Shown piece after piece: positions 1 through 7,313 of a stretch of DNA of 12,298 nt (position 1 is the stretch's first letter; the number at the start of each line of letters is the position of its first letter). The stretch lies in NCBI GenBank assembly GCA_004557125.1, contig SFET01000057.1, positions 1 through 12,298 of the forward strand, written 5' to 3'. Under the pieces are notes generated by a model. It saw only the letters and a program-made list of their open reading frames with translations. It was not told the DNA's origin and ran no database searches. The translations under genes were made by a program, and so were the position numbers. The DNA is from Clostridiales bacterium. GTDB lineage: Bacteria; Bacillota; Clostridia; Christensenellales; Aristaeellaceae.

Positions 1-204
1 TGTCAACAGCTTCGTCAGCGGGGCAATGCTTTCCATATCCGCACTGCGAACGATCAGGTTGTGTGCGCGTTTGGTTCGGTCGCCGCGCTCATAGTAGGCA
101 ATGCGGTTTTCCAGACGCTGCTTCTTGTGCTGCTCCTGTGTAAGCTGCTGCTCAATTTTTTCTTTCTCGGCATTCAGCTCGGCAATAGTTTTCTGTTTTG
201 GCAT
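1..204 (-). CDS. DUF3847 family mobile-element protein, 3' end beyond the window
   Basis: The minus strand from an ATG at 204 stays open to the window edge (68 codons seen). The protein begins MPKQKTIAELNAEKEKIEQQ, continues as a charged, probably coiled-coil helix (roughly residues 5-40), and then shows a YYERGDRTKRAHNLI segment followed by ESIAPL. This arrangement is typical of DUF3847, a family of small proteins found in conjugative and mobilizable elements of Firmicutes, often near relaxase genes. Its biochemical role is not established; the coiled coil suggests a structural or protein-binding part. AGGAA sits directly against the ATG, closer than usual, so the start is likely but not certain. 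It is transcribed away from the lipoprotein gene at 318, across a 113-bp gap. It is the main sign that the left part of the window belongs to a mobile element. Confidence 0.82.
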   Translation of the reverse strand, partial: MPKQKTIAELNAEKEKIEQQLTQEQHKKQRLENRIAYYERGDRTKRAHNLIVRSADMESIAPLTKLLT

Positions 205-317
205 TTCCTGCTGGAGCCGGTTTCCGAGGAAGCATTCCGGCGAGGACTGAATGCCTGGATTGAATAAACGGGCATCGAACCAAACCAAGACAACAAGCAC
301 AAAAATGGAGGATATCA
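205..317. promoter_or_regulatory. Divergent intergenic region between DUF3847 and the lipoprotein gene
   Basis: These 113 bp must hold whatever drives the two divergent genes. A TTGAAT hexamer lies near 254-260 on the plus strand, but no convincing -10 follows at the right distance. The only strong signal is the GGAGG ribosome binding site just before 318. The lipoprotein promoter is therefore unresolved. Confidence 0.3.
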
Positions 318-2336
318 ATGAAAAAGAAAAAGTTACAATGTTCTGTACCAACCCTTCTGCTGGCCGGTGTGTTGTGCCTGACATTGGCGGCCTGCGGTGC
401 GAAGCAGTCTTCCGACATGCTTGCATCGGATACAGACTCCGCGGCAAGCGCCGCCCTGCCGGTAAAGGCCATGAATGCCAAGCGTGTCGATGAAAACCCC
501 TATATGGCAAAGAGCGACGCCAACATTCACCACGACGGCTACAATACCGACTCTACGGATGAAGTCCTGCCGCTTGGCATCTATCCGGAGATCAATGTTT
601 CCTATGAAAAAACCAACGCGAACGCTTCGCCTGCCATTTACTTTGACAGCTACGGCCACGCAGTCGTTCCGCTGCTCGGCGGCATCGCCATCCGCGATCT
701 GAATGCCGAAGAGACGAAGACTCTTGGCTATTTCTCTCCGAAGCAGCACGACGGCGGCGGTTACGTCATCCAGAGCTCCTACACGTTCCTTGACTCGGAA
801 AACCGCATCGTCTGCCCCACCAGCAACAACCATGTGCTGATGCTGCGGGCAACCGATGAAGCAGGAAACGTCCTGCCGGAGTTTGAAAAGGTACTGGACA
901 TTGACATCAAGGCGGCAGCCGAAGCTGCGCTCGGCAAGGAGCTGACGCAGAATCTTCTTTCCGTGGTCTTTGACTACGACGGCAACCTCTGGTTTGCCAC
1001 CGGCGGCTTCCGCATTTATCCGCAACGCCAGCAGCAGGGCGTCATTGGCTATATCGCCCGCCCGGCTATTGATGCGATTTTGAACGGCAAGCAGGCAGAC
1101 CTTTCCAAGGCTGTCTTTGTCCACGAGCTGACCCCCGGTGAGGGCGCAGAAAACGGCATCGCCGCCTCCAAAGACGGTGCAGTCATCCTGACGAACCAGA
1201 ACTGCTATCTGTTGCGCGCGAATAACGGTGTCGAGGCTGTCTGGTGCACACCGTATGAGAGCGTCGGCGCGAAGGTCAGCGGCGAAAACGACAAGACCAC
1301 CGGCGGCGGTCTTGCATGGGGCGGCGGCTGCTCTCCGTCGCTGACGCCGGAGCTTGTGATGTTCACCGACAACGCAGACCCCGTCAAGCTACTGGCGCTC
1401 GATATGAAGACCGGTAAGATCGTTGCAAGTCTGCCGGTGCTGGACGATCTGCCCGAGGGCTATCAGGTGGCGGTTGAAAACTCTGCCATCGTCTATGATG
1501 ACAGCGAGGGCACCGTCAGCACGATTGTCTGCAACTGGTTCGGCGCAGGCAGCGCAGGCCTTGCCGATCCCGACAGCGATTCCTCCATCCAGAGCTATGC
1601 CAACATCTATGACACAAACTGGCTGACAAAGGGCAATTGCATGATCGCGCCCGGCGTCGAGCGCGTGGACACCGTGAAAACCGATTCCGGCTATGAGATG
1701 AAGAGCATCTGGTCTCGAAATGACCTGAGCGATACATCGATTCTCAAGCTCTCCACCGCGACGGGCTATATCTACGGCTATGTGCAGGATCTGGAAAGCG
1801 GCATGTGGCAGTACATCATTCTGGACTTTGCCACCGGCGAGACGGTATTCACCATGGACGTCTCCAACAAATATGGCTACAATAACATGGCTATCGGTAT
1901 GTATGCCGGAAACAGCGGTAACGCGCTCTACTGCCCGACGGGCTATCTGGAGCTGCTGTGCTTGCAGGACCGCTTTGTGTATCTTCCCGAAATGCCCTAC
2001 CGCAAGGTCGATCTCGATAAGGCCGCGCGGAACGTACTGACACAGGAACAGTTTGAGCAGGACGGCGGTGACGGCACGGTCGCCAGCTGGCGCAATACTG
2101 TGACGGTCGTAAATGTTCATCCTAACACGACGGTCTCATTCCGGATGAACAATCTTTCCGGAAGCGCCGCTGAGCTGAAGTTCTATGCCTACGGTGCAGA
2201 TGGAAAGCTGGCGGAGGTCGGCAAGGAGCTGTGGACGATCACGGATGAAGCCGGGACTGGCGTGGATACCCTGGCCGACGGCACACTGTATGAACTGCGT
2301 GTGAGCATCGCAGACGGCGGTGCGCTTGGCGTGTGA
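318..2336 (+). CDS. Large surface lipoprotein, probable beta-propeller, C-terminus altered by a duplication frameshift
   Basis: A 672-residue product begins at an ATG with an excellent GGAGG five bases upstream. The N-terminus (MKKKK, hydrophobic core, LAAC lipobox with Cys26) marks an exported lipoprotein. The mature part is rich in Gly, Asp and aromatic residues. It repeats blade-like patterns such as a short beta strand, 'DYDGNLWFATGG', 'MKTGKIVASL' and 'FATGETVFTM', which suggest a PQQ-like or NHL-like beta-propeller at about residues 60-560, followed by a beta-rich C-terminal domain. I do not recognise a named family and no catalytic motif stands out; ligand binding or scaffolding is a guess. 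The last three residues (GV after Leu-670, then TGA) come from an exact 32-bp duplication. Without it the frame would continue 17 codons to TAA at 2411-2413 (687 aa, ending in a charged then hydrophobic tail). No clear promoter is seen in 205-317. Confidence 0.85.
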   Translation: MKKKKLQCSVPTLLLAGVLCLTLAACGAKQSSDMLASDTDSAASAALPVKAMNAKRVDENPYMAKSDANIHHDGYNTDSTDEVLPLGIYPEINVSYEKTNANASPAIYFDSYGHAVVPLLGGIAIRDLNAEETKTLGYFSPKQHDGGGYVIQSSYTFLDSENRIVCPTSNNHVLMLRATDEAGNVLPEFEKVLDIDIKAAAEAALGKELTQNLLSVVFDYDGNLWFATGGFRIYPQRQQQGVIGYIARPAIDAILNGKQADLSKAVFVHELTPGEGAENGIAASKDGAVILTNQNCYLLRANNGVEAVWCTPYESVGAKVSGENDKTTGGGLAWGGGCSPSLTPELVMFTDNADPVKLLALDMKTGKIVASLPVLDDLPEGYQVAVENSAIVYDDSEGTVSTIVCNWFGAGSAGLADPDSDSSIQSYANIYDTNWLTKGNCMIAPGVERVDTVKTDSGYEMKSIWSRNDLSDTSILKLSTATGYIYGYVQDLESGMWQYIILDFATGETVFTMDVSNKYGYNNMAIGMYAGNSGNALYCPTGYLELLCLQDRFVYLPEMPYRKVDLDKAARNVLTQEQFEQDGGDGTVASWRNTVTVVNVHPNTTVSFRMNNLSGSAAELKFYAYGADGKLAEVGKELWTITDEAGTGVDTLADGTLYELRVSIADGGALGV

Positions 2337-2360
2337 GCATCGCAGACGGCGGTGCGCTTG
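2297..2360 (+). repeat. Exact 32-bp tandem duplication at the lipoprotein 3' end
   Basis: Bases 2297-2328 are repeated without mismatch at 2329-2360; the base before the first copy (T2296) differs from the equivalent base before the second (G2328), so the unit is exactly 32 bp. Since 32 is not a multiple of three, the duplication shifts the frame and brings in a TGA at 2334-2336. Removing one copy restores an open frame to TAA at 2411-2413. The perfect identity points to a recent slippage or misalignment event, or possibly an assembly artefact. Confidence 0.95.
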
Positions 2361-2466
2361 ATCTGAGCGAGGAGGAAAAGAAGATCATCATTTCCGTTGT
2401 GCTTGCAAAGTAAGTCTCAAGGAAGGCTATCAAGAAACTACAAAATCACCCCCGTTTCTGATTGAT

Positions 2467-2523
2467 ATGCTCCCTTTATGAGAGACAGTGAAATAAATAC
2501 ACTGTCAATCACGAAGGGAGCAT
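2467..2523 (+). repeat. Long nested hairpin that buries a ribosome binding site
   Basis: A perfect 10-bp outer stem (ATGCTCCCTT at 2467-2476 with AAGGGAGCAT at 2514-2523) encloses a perfect 7-bp inner stem (GACAGTG at 2484-2490 with CACTGTC at 2500-2506). The two are separated by symmetric 7-nt internal loops that can also pair partly; the apical loop is AAATAAATA. The right outer arm contains AAGGGAG, a Shine-Dalgarno sequence eight bases before the ATG at 2529. In a transcript reading through from upstream the site would be folded away. Such a layout is known from some insertion sequences, where it limits translation from impinging transcription. There is no U-tract, so it is not an ordinary terminator. 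Confidence 0.85.
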
Positions 2524-2528
2524 TGTTC

Positions 2529-2788
2529 ATGTCAAGAAGGAAAACCAGCAGATCAGAGCAACTGTCGGCGGCGAAAGCCTCTGCATGACCTGTGGGCGCG
2601 TCAGCCCTTTGTACGCGCAGTCTACCTTTGAGGACTTGGCGGTGGATTTCGAGGGTACAACCGCCAGTGGCGCGGAGCGATTCTACCGGCGGACGCTTGA
2701 CAAGCTGCGCCTGAAGCTGCTGGAAAGCGGGCTTGTCCATACCGTGACGCTGAAGCAGACCGAGTGCCGCAAAAGGAACAAAAAATAG
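2529..2788 (+). pseudogene. Small unknown mobile-element-type gene, apparently frameshifted just after its start
   Basis: The best start is ATG 2529, preceded by AAGGGAG with an 8-nt spacer, but this frame ends after 19 codons at TGA 2586-2588. The frame beginning GTC at 2531 instead stays open to TAG at 2786-2788 and carries protein-like sequence (KKENQQIRATVGGES, then a CMTC pair, then FYRRTLDKLRLKLLESGLV, a basic amphipathic helix). One extra base next to the ATG would join start and frame, giving about 87 residues, so a one-base deletion is the simplest reading. An internal ATG at 2585 would give a 67-residue form but lacks a good ribosome binding site. I do not recognise the family. Its neighbour at 2764 overlaps its end, as in the packed small-gene clusters of conjugative elements. 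Confidence 0.5.
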
Positions 2789-3003
2789 CCGCCGCTGTCT
2801 ACCTATATCAGGTAGACAACGACGGCGAATGGGGAGAGATCAGATTTGACTTTGCAACCGGCACAGCGGAGATCGTCCGGCTGGCGGAGTGGGACACGAT
2901 AAAGTCCAATGTCTTTGCAAGGACGGTGATTCGGCACATCCAGAGCTTGCTGGAGGTGCGGCTGCTGAAAGAGACTGTTGTGATGTTTGACCAAGCATTG
3001 TGA
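2764..3003 (+). CDS. Small hypothetical protein, unknown family
   Basis: An ORF of 79 codons starts at a GTG that overlaps the end of the preceding frame by 25 bases, so translational coupling is possible; the ribosome binding site is weak. The product has a beta-rich acidic first half (AVYLYQVDNDGEWGEIRFDF, then TGTAEIVRLAEWD) and an alpha-helical second half (ARTVIRHIQSLLEVRLLKET). There is no signal peptide or membrane segment, so it should be cytoplasmic. I do not recognise the family. The true start could lie a few codons downstream, because the first residues (PQKEQK) may simply be read-through of the neighbour's tail. It is likely part of the same mobile-element remnant as the broken gene before it. 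An AT-rich gap separates it from the tetR gene. Confidence 0.5.
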   Translation: MPQKEQKIAAAVYLYQVDNDGEWGEIRFDFATGTAEIVRLAEWDTIKSNVFARTVIRHIQSLLEVRLLKETVVMFDQAL

Positions 3004-3026
3004 TCCTAAAAATTTATAATTATTAT

Positions 3027-3072
3027 TCAAGCAATCGCTTGATTTATTTTGCGAAGTCTGATATCTTATTAT
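3027..3072 (+). promoter_or_regulatory. Probable tetR promoter with an operator-like palindrome
   Basis: In an AT-rich stretch before tetR, TCAAGC-AATC-GCTTGA (3027-3042) is a perfect 6-bp inverted repeat with a 4-bp centre, the size typical of TetR-family half-sites. It overlaps TTGATT (3039-3044), a plausible -35 box, which is 17 bp from TATCTT (3062-3067), with TATTAT as an alternative at 3067-3072. A repressor bound here would block the -35 region, which fits autoregulation and control of the downstream operon. Confidence 0.5.
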
Positions 3073-3113
3073 AAGAAACACTGGATAATGCACAGAAATG
3101 GGGGGATTGTGTT

Positions 3114-3689
3114 TTGAGGGAAGAAAAGAAAGCCGAAAAGAGACAGGAGCTTGTAGGCGTCTGCCTTGACTGCTTTGTCGAAAAGGGGCTGACCGTTGCC
3201 ACGACAAAGGACCTCTGCAAGGCGGCAAAGCTGCAAAACGGCGGCATCTACTATTACTTCTCCACCAAAGAGGAAATCGTTCTTGCCTGCGCAGAGGAAG
3301 CGATCAATCGAATTGAAAAAGGTGCGTTTGCCATCGTGTTTGAAGATATTAGTGACATCAAAAGCATGATGGATCATCTCGGTGATCTGGCGGATAAAAT
3401 GTCGCCTACCATGCGCTTTCTGGTCAGCGTATGTGTGTCGCGCGAATACGGAGAAAAGGTAAAGCCTTCCCTTGTGCGGCTTGCGGCAAGATACCCTTAT
3501 TACACGGGCAGGATTGCGGAGATCCTCGGCTGCACCGACAAAGAGGTTGCGCCGTTCGTTCATCTGTCGATCCTTGCCATCAACAATTATATGATCTTTG
3601 CCGAGCGAGCGCTGTTTGACCCACAGATCGAAGCGGTCAAAAAAGAGCTTTCAAGGCTTGCAGAAAGAAAGGGGCGGAATGATCGATAG
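3114..3689 (+). CDS. TetR/AcrR-family transcriptional regulator
   Basis: A 191-residue protein, normal length for TetR regulators. The N-terminal helix-turn-helix covers about residues 8-55: a first helix (QELVGVCLDCFVEKG), the conserved T-T-K-D-L-C-K-A-A region, and the signature GGIYYYFSTKEEI (43-55), where the YYYF-KEE motif is diagnostic. The C-terminal ligand-binding part (about 60-185) is divergent, as usual, and the ligand cannot be read from it. Translation starts at TTG, preceded by GGGGGGA with a 7-base spacer; no ATG or GTG in frame fits better. It lies 102 bp upstream of, and on the same strand as, the DUF1254 and alkylsulfatase genes. No obvious separate promoter is visible in that gap. 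It probably represses its own operon and is released by an amphiphilic substrate or product; this is inferred from position. Confidence 0.93.
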   Translation: MREEKKAEKRQELVGVCLDCFVEKGLTVATTKDLCKAAKLQNGGIYYYFSTKEEIVLACAEEAINRIEKGAFAIVFEDISDIKSMMDHLGDLADKMSPTMRFLVSVCVSREYGEKVKPSLVRLAARYPYYTGRIAEILGCTDKEVAPFVHLSILAINNYMIFAERALFDPQIEAVKKELSRLAERKGRNDR

Positions 3690-3791
3690 TTTACCATAAA
3701 GAGAAAATCACAAACGACTTCATAGTCAATCCATGCGCACAAACCGTTCCGTGGAGATGACCAAAGCAGAAAAGAATCATAGGAGGACAAC

Positions 3792-5174
3792 ATGAAAAAG
3801 ATATTTGCAATTCTACTATCGCTGCTTACGCTGCTTTCCTGCGGGCTTCTTTCCGCCTGCTCTGCCAAAAAAACGCAGCCGGATACACCGGATACTGAAA
3901 CCGTGTGGGAAACGGTCAGCGAGGCATACATCTATGCGTTCCCACTGGTGCTGACCGACGCAACCAAAACATTATCGACCAATACGGACGGAACCATGAC
4001 TGGCCGTGCGCCCATCAATCAGTTCAACCATGCACAAAAGCTGGCGGACGCCTCTTTCCGCACCGTTGTGACGCCGAACGTCGATACCGTCTACTCTCAG
4101 GCGTGGCTTGACATCAGTGAAGAGCCTATGATCTTCGTTCTGCCGGAAACGGATCGCTTCTGCAACATACAGTTGCTGGATGCCTGGACGAACACTGCCG
4201 CCGTGCTGGACAAAGCGGGCGCTTATGCCATCGCGCTTCCCGGCTGGGAGGGCGAGCTGCCCGGCGGTGTGACGCGCGTGGACGTGCCCACCGCAACGGT
4301 GTGGTCGATCACCCGCACGGTGCTGTCCGGGAACGAGGATCTGCCCAATGTCTGTGCCATTCAGGAGCAGATGCAGCTCCTGCCGCTTTCGGCTTATGTA
4401 CAGGGAGGCGAGTATGCCGCACCGCAGGGAGCTTATAAAAAGGAAAATGACTTTGTTCCCGTGAACAAGGTGCTTTCCATGACGCCAGCAGAGTTTTTCA
4501 ATACGGCGAACGCTCTGATGCAGGTCAACCCGCCCGCCGATGCGGATGAGGAACTGCTGAAGAAACTCTCCGCCATCAACGTGGGCGCGGGCAAGACCTT
4601 CGACGCCGCCCTCCTGGGCGAAGGAGCTGCCGAGCGCTGGACGCAGATGCTTCAGGGGCTTCGCGCCACGCTTGCCGCCGACGGCGCGAAGTATGCGCAG
4701 AAACTCGGTCAGTGGATCTATTACGGCAAGCCCATCGGCAACTTCGGCACGGAGTATACCTACCGCGCGATGGTAGCGCTGGTGGGGCTTGGCGCCAACA
4801 CCGTGGACGTGGCGATCTATCCCAAGACAGCGGTGGATGAGACCGGCGCAGCGCTGACCGGAGAAAAGAAGTATACGCTCCACTTTGAAACCCTTCCTCC
4901 CACGCTGGAGGGCGGCTTCTGGTCCGTGACCGCCTACGGAGAGGATGATTTCCTCATTGACAATTCCATCGACCGCTACTGCATCAACGACCGCTCCGAC
5001 TTCAAGCTGAATGCGGACGGCACATTGGATATTATCCTGTCCAAGGATGCACCGGAAGACACCTCTAACTGGCTGCCTGTTTCCGACGGGGAATTTCATC
5101 TGTTCATGCGGATCTATGTACCGGATATGACAGCACTGGATAGCTGGCAGCCACCTGTTATCCGCGAACAATAA
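3792..5174 (+). CDS. DUF1254/DUF1214 domain lipoprotein
   Basis: A 460-residue exported protein. The start ATG follows a perfect AGGAGG. The signal peptide ends in an LSAC lipobox (Cys23), so it should be anchored to the outer face of the membrane. The DUF1254 domain occupies about residues 40-165 with its hallmarks AYIYAFPLVL (45-54) and TPNVDTVYSQAWLDIS (94-109). The DUF1214 domain lies near the C-terminus (about 365-450), with FWSVTAYGEDDFLIDN and RYCINDR. The pairing is well known in proteobacterial and mycobacterial proteins but their molecular role is not established. It ends 15 bp before the alkylsulfatase start, so the two are surely co-transcribed, and both are lipoproteins, suggesting joint action outside the cell, for example in binding or presenting the substrate. 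That role is inference. Confidence 0.92.
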   Translation: MKKIFAILLSLLTLLSCGLLSACSAKKTQPDTPDTETVWETVSEAYIYAFPLVLTDATKTLSTNTDGTMTGRAPINQFNHAQKLADASFRTVVTPNVDTVYSQAWLDISEEPMIFVLPETDRFCNIQLLDAWTNTAAVLDKAGAYAIALPGWEGELPGGVTRVDVPTATVWSITRTVLSGNEDLPNVCAIQEQMQLLPLSAYVQGGEYAAPQGAYKKENDFVPVNKVLSMTPAEFFNTANALMQVNPPADADEELLKKLSAINVGAGKTFDAALLGEGAAERWTQMLQGLRATLAADGAKYAQKLGQWIYYGKPIGNFGTEYTYRAMVALVGLGANTVDVAIYPKTAVDETGAALTGEKKYTLHFETLPPTLEGGFWSVTAYGEDDFLIDNSIDRYCINDRSDFKLNADGTLDIILSKDAPEDTSNWLPVSDGEFHLFMRIYVPDMTALDSWQPPVIREQ

Positions 5175-5189
5175 GGAGATGGAAAAAGA

Positions 5190-7241
5190 ATGGCTATGAA
5201 ACGTATTGTAGCAATGCTTCTTACATCGGTACTATTGCTGTCCTGCGTCGGCTGTGCGCAGGATGGGCGCAAAGAGCCGGGTGCGGAAAAGGCAGACCTG
5301 GGTCTGACCGCCGAGGTCAAGCCCGCCACAGACTTTACGGCAAAGGCAAATGCCGCCGTCTACGATGAACTTGACTTCGATGATAAGCAGGAATATGAAT
5401 TCGCCATCCGTGGACTGATCGACGCGCCGGAAACACTGGAACTAAAGGACGAGGATGGGACGATCCTCTGGAGTCAGGAAGCCTATGCGTTCCTGGACGA
5501 TTATGAAAAAGCGCCTGACAGCGTAAATCCCAGCCTCTGGGAGAACACGAAGAACAACCATGCCTATGGTCTTTTTGAAGTGACGGATGGCATCTATCAG
5601 GTCCGCGGCTATGACATGGCAAATCTCACCGTTGTCAAGGGTGATACCGGCTGGATCGTCTTTGACACGCTGATGAGCGTGGAGTGCAGTCAGGCTGCCA
5701 TGCAGCTGATCGAAAAGAATCTTGGTAAATTCCCGGTCAAGGCCGTCATCATCTCTCATTCCCACGCCGACCATTTTGGCGGCATCGCCGGCGTGATGGC
5801 GAAAGAGGATAAGGCAGACGAGACACTTTCTATTGAAGAACAGCTCGCCAGCGGCAAGATCCCCGTGATCACGCCTGTGGGCTTCACGGAGCACTCCGTG
5901 AAGGAAAATGTCTACGCCGGTAAGGGTATGGGCCGCCGCAGCAATTATCAGTATGGCATCCTTCTGACCCCCGGCGTGACCGGCAAGCTGGCGCAGGGCA
6001 TCGGCATGGGACAGTCCACCGGAACGGTCTCGTTCATGACGCCCAGCTATGAAATTACGCAGTCCGGCGAAAAGCTGACGATCGACGGTGTGGAGCTGGA
6101 GTTCCAGCTCACACCGGGTACGGAAGCGCCCGCCGAAATGAACACGTGGCTGCCCCAGTACAAGGCGCTTTGGATGGCGGAAAACTGCACCGGCACGCTC
6201 CACAATCTCTACACGCTGCGCGGCGCGGAGGTGCGCGACGGCGCGGCATGGGCAAGCTATATCACCGAGGCCATTTCCCTTTACGGCAAGGACGCGGAGG
6301 TCACCTTCCAGTCCCACAACTGGCCGCACTGGGGAAACAACGTGGTGAACGACTACATGGTCAACACGGCTGCCGTGTATAAGTTCATCAACGACCAGAC
6401 GCTGACCTATATCAATCAGGGCTACACCAGTGACGAGATCTCCAACATGATCGAGCTGCCGGAGGCGCTCAATAAAATCTGGTACACCCGCCAGTACTAC
6501 GGGACGGTCGCCCACAACGCCAAGGCGGTCTACCAGAAGTTCATGGGCTGGTATGACAGCAACCCTGTCAACCTGAACCCCCTCATGCCAAGCGACAGCG
6601 CAAAAAAATGGGTGGAGTACCTGGGGGATGTTGACAAGGTCCTGCAAATGGCAAAGGCGGATTTTGACAAGGGTGAATATCAGTGGGTCGCCGAGGTCAC
6701 AAACACCATCGTCTTTGCCGACCCGACAAACACCGATGCGCGGCTTCTGTGCGCCGATGCACTGGAGCAGCTGGGGTATCAGGCGGAGTCCGGCCCGTGG
6801 CGCAACGAATATCTGACCGCCGCGCAGGAGCTGCGCCATGGAAACGCCAATTTCACCGCTTCCACCAAATCTACCGGCGACATGGTCAAGGCCCTCTCCG
6901 CGCCCATGCTGTTTGACTATATGGCCATTGTCATGGACAAGCAAGCGCTGGCTGACCGCGACTTCACCATGAACGTGATCCTGCCTGACGTGGGCGAACA
7001 GCACATGCTCCGCGTGAAGAATGGTGTGCTGCTGGTCTATGCGGATACATTGTCTGATGATGCGGACGTGTCTATTACCTGCCCGAAGAATGCGCTGTTT
7101 GCGATCCTGACCAACAATCAGGAAACGGTTGCAAAGGCCGTCAAGGTCGAGGGCAGCGCAGAGCTGCTGACGCTGATGATGGAGAATATGAACCAGATCC
7201 CGATCACCGGGGCCAACCCCTTCAACATCATCGAGCCGTAA
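5190..7241 (+). CDS. Class III alkylsulfatase (SdsA1-type, metallo-beta-lactamase fold), lipoprotein
   Basis: A 683-residue enzyme predicted to hydrolyse alkyl sulfate esters (such as SDS) to alcohol and sulfate with a two-zinc centre. The zinc motif HSHADHFGG places His190, His192, Asp194 and His195; Glu312, Glu331 (ENCTGT) and His376 (SHNWPHWG) occur at spacings matching the remaining ligands of Pseudomonas SdsA1. The alkylsulfatase dimerization domain follows (about 385-520), then an SCP2-like C-terminal domain (about 550-680) that forms a hydrophobic platform in this family. Length is close to SdsA1 (about 660). The N-terminus is a signal peptide with a possible lipobox at Cys19 (LLSC) or Cys22 (CVGC), so it is probably surface-anchored. 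AAGGAG lies 11 bases before ATG 5190; ATG 5196 is a possible alternative. The natural substrate is unknown; sulfated bile acids, sterols or detergents are candidates. Confidence 0.95.
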   Translation: MAMKRIVAMLLTSVLLLSCVGCAQDGRKEPGAEKADLGLTAEVKPATDFTAKANAAVYDELDFDDKQEYEFAIRGLIDAPETLELKDEDGTILWSQEAYAFLDDYEKAPDSVNPSLWENTKNNHAYGLFEVTDGIYQVRGYDMANLTVVKGDTGWIVFDTLMSVECSQAAMQLIEKNLGKFPVKAVIISHSHADHFGGIAGVMAKEDKADETLSIEEQLASGKIPVITPVGFTEHSVKENVYAGKGMGRRSNYQYGILLTPGVTGKLAQGIGMGQSTGTVSFMTPSYEITQSGEKLTIDGVELEFQLTPGTEAPAEMNTWLPQYKALWMAENCTGTLHNLYTLRGAEVRDGAAWASYITEAISLYGKDAEVTFQSHNWPHWGNNVVNDYMVNTAAVYKFINDQTLTYINQGYTSDEISNMIELPEALNKIWYTRQYYGTVAHNAKAVYQKFMGWYDSNPVNLNPLMPSDSAKKWVEYLGDVDKVLQMAKADFDKGEYQWVAEVTNTIVFADPTNTDARLLCADALEQLGYQAESGPWRNEYLTAAQELRHGNANFTASTKSTGDMVKALSAPMLFDYMAIVMDKQALADRDFTMNVILPDVGEQHMLRVKNGVLLVYADTLSDDADVSITCPKNALFAILTNNQETVAKAVKVEGSAELLTLMMENMNQIPITGANPFNIIEP

Positions 7242-7248
7242 CGGCTTC

Positions 7249-7278
7249 GCGGGGCGGTCCGTGGGAAGACCGCCCCGC
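7249..7278 (+). terminator. GC-rich hairpin after the alkylsulfatase gene
   Basis: A perfect 11-bp stem (arms 7249-7259 and 7268-7278, core GGGGCGGTC/GACCGCCCC) with an 8-nt loop begins seven bases after the stop codon. There is no U-tract, so it may act as a pause, mRNA-stabilising or Rho-assisted site together with the next hairpin. Confidence 0.6.
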
Positions 7279-7313
7279 TCGAGAGAAAACAGCAAGATGC
7301 TTTCAACGCAAAT

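Noticed and set aside
2416..2481. A short frame (LKEGYQETTKSPPFLIDMLPL) after the lipoprotein gene
   Set aside because: It looks protein-like and might be the tail of a lost mobile-element gene, but it has no start codon in context and is too short to assign.
3733..3795. A 20-codon ORF whose TGA overlaps the ATG of the DUF1254 gene
   Set aside because: The ATGA overlap hints at a leader peptide, but there is no ribosome binding site before it and its composition is not protein-like.
3972..5171. A 399-codon minus-strand frame opposite the DUF1254 gene
   Set aside because: Same cause: the plus strand carries the real DUF1254/DUF1214 motifs, a signal peptide and a perfect ribosome binding site.
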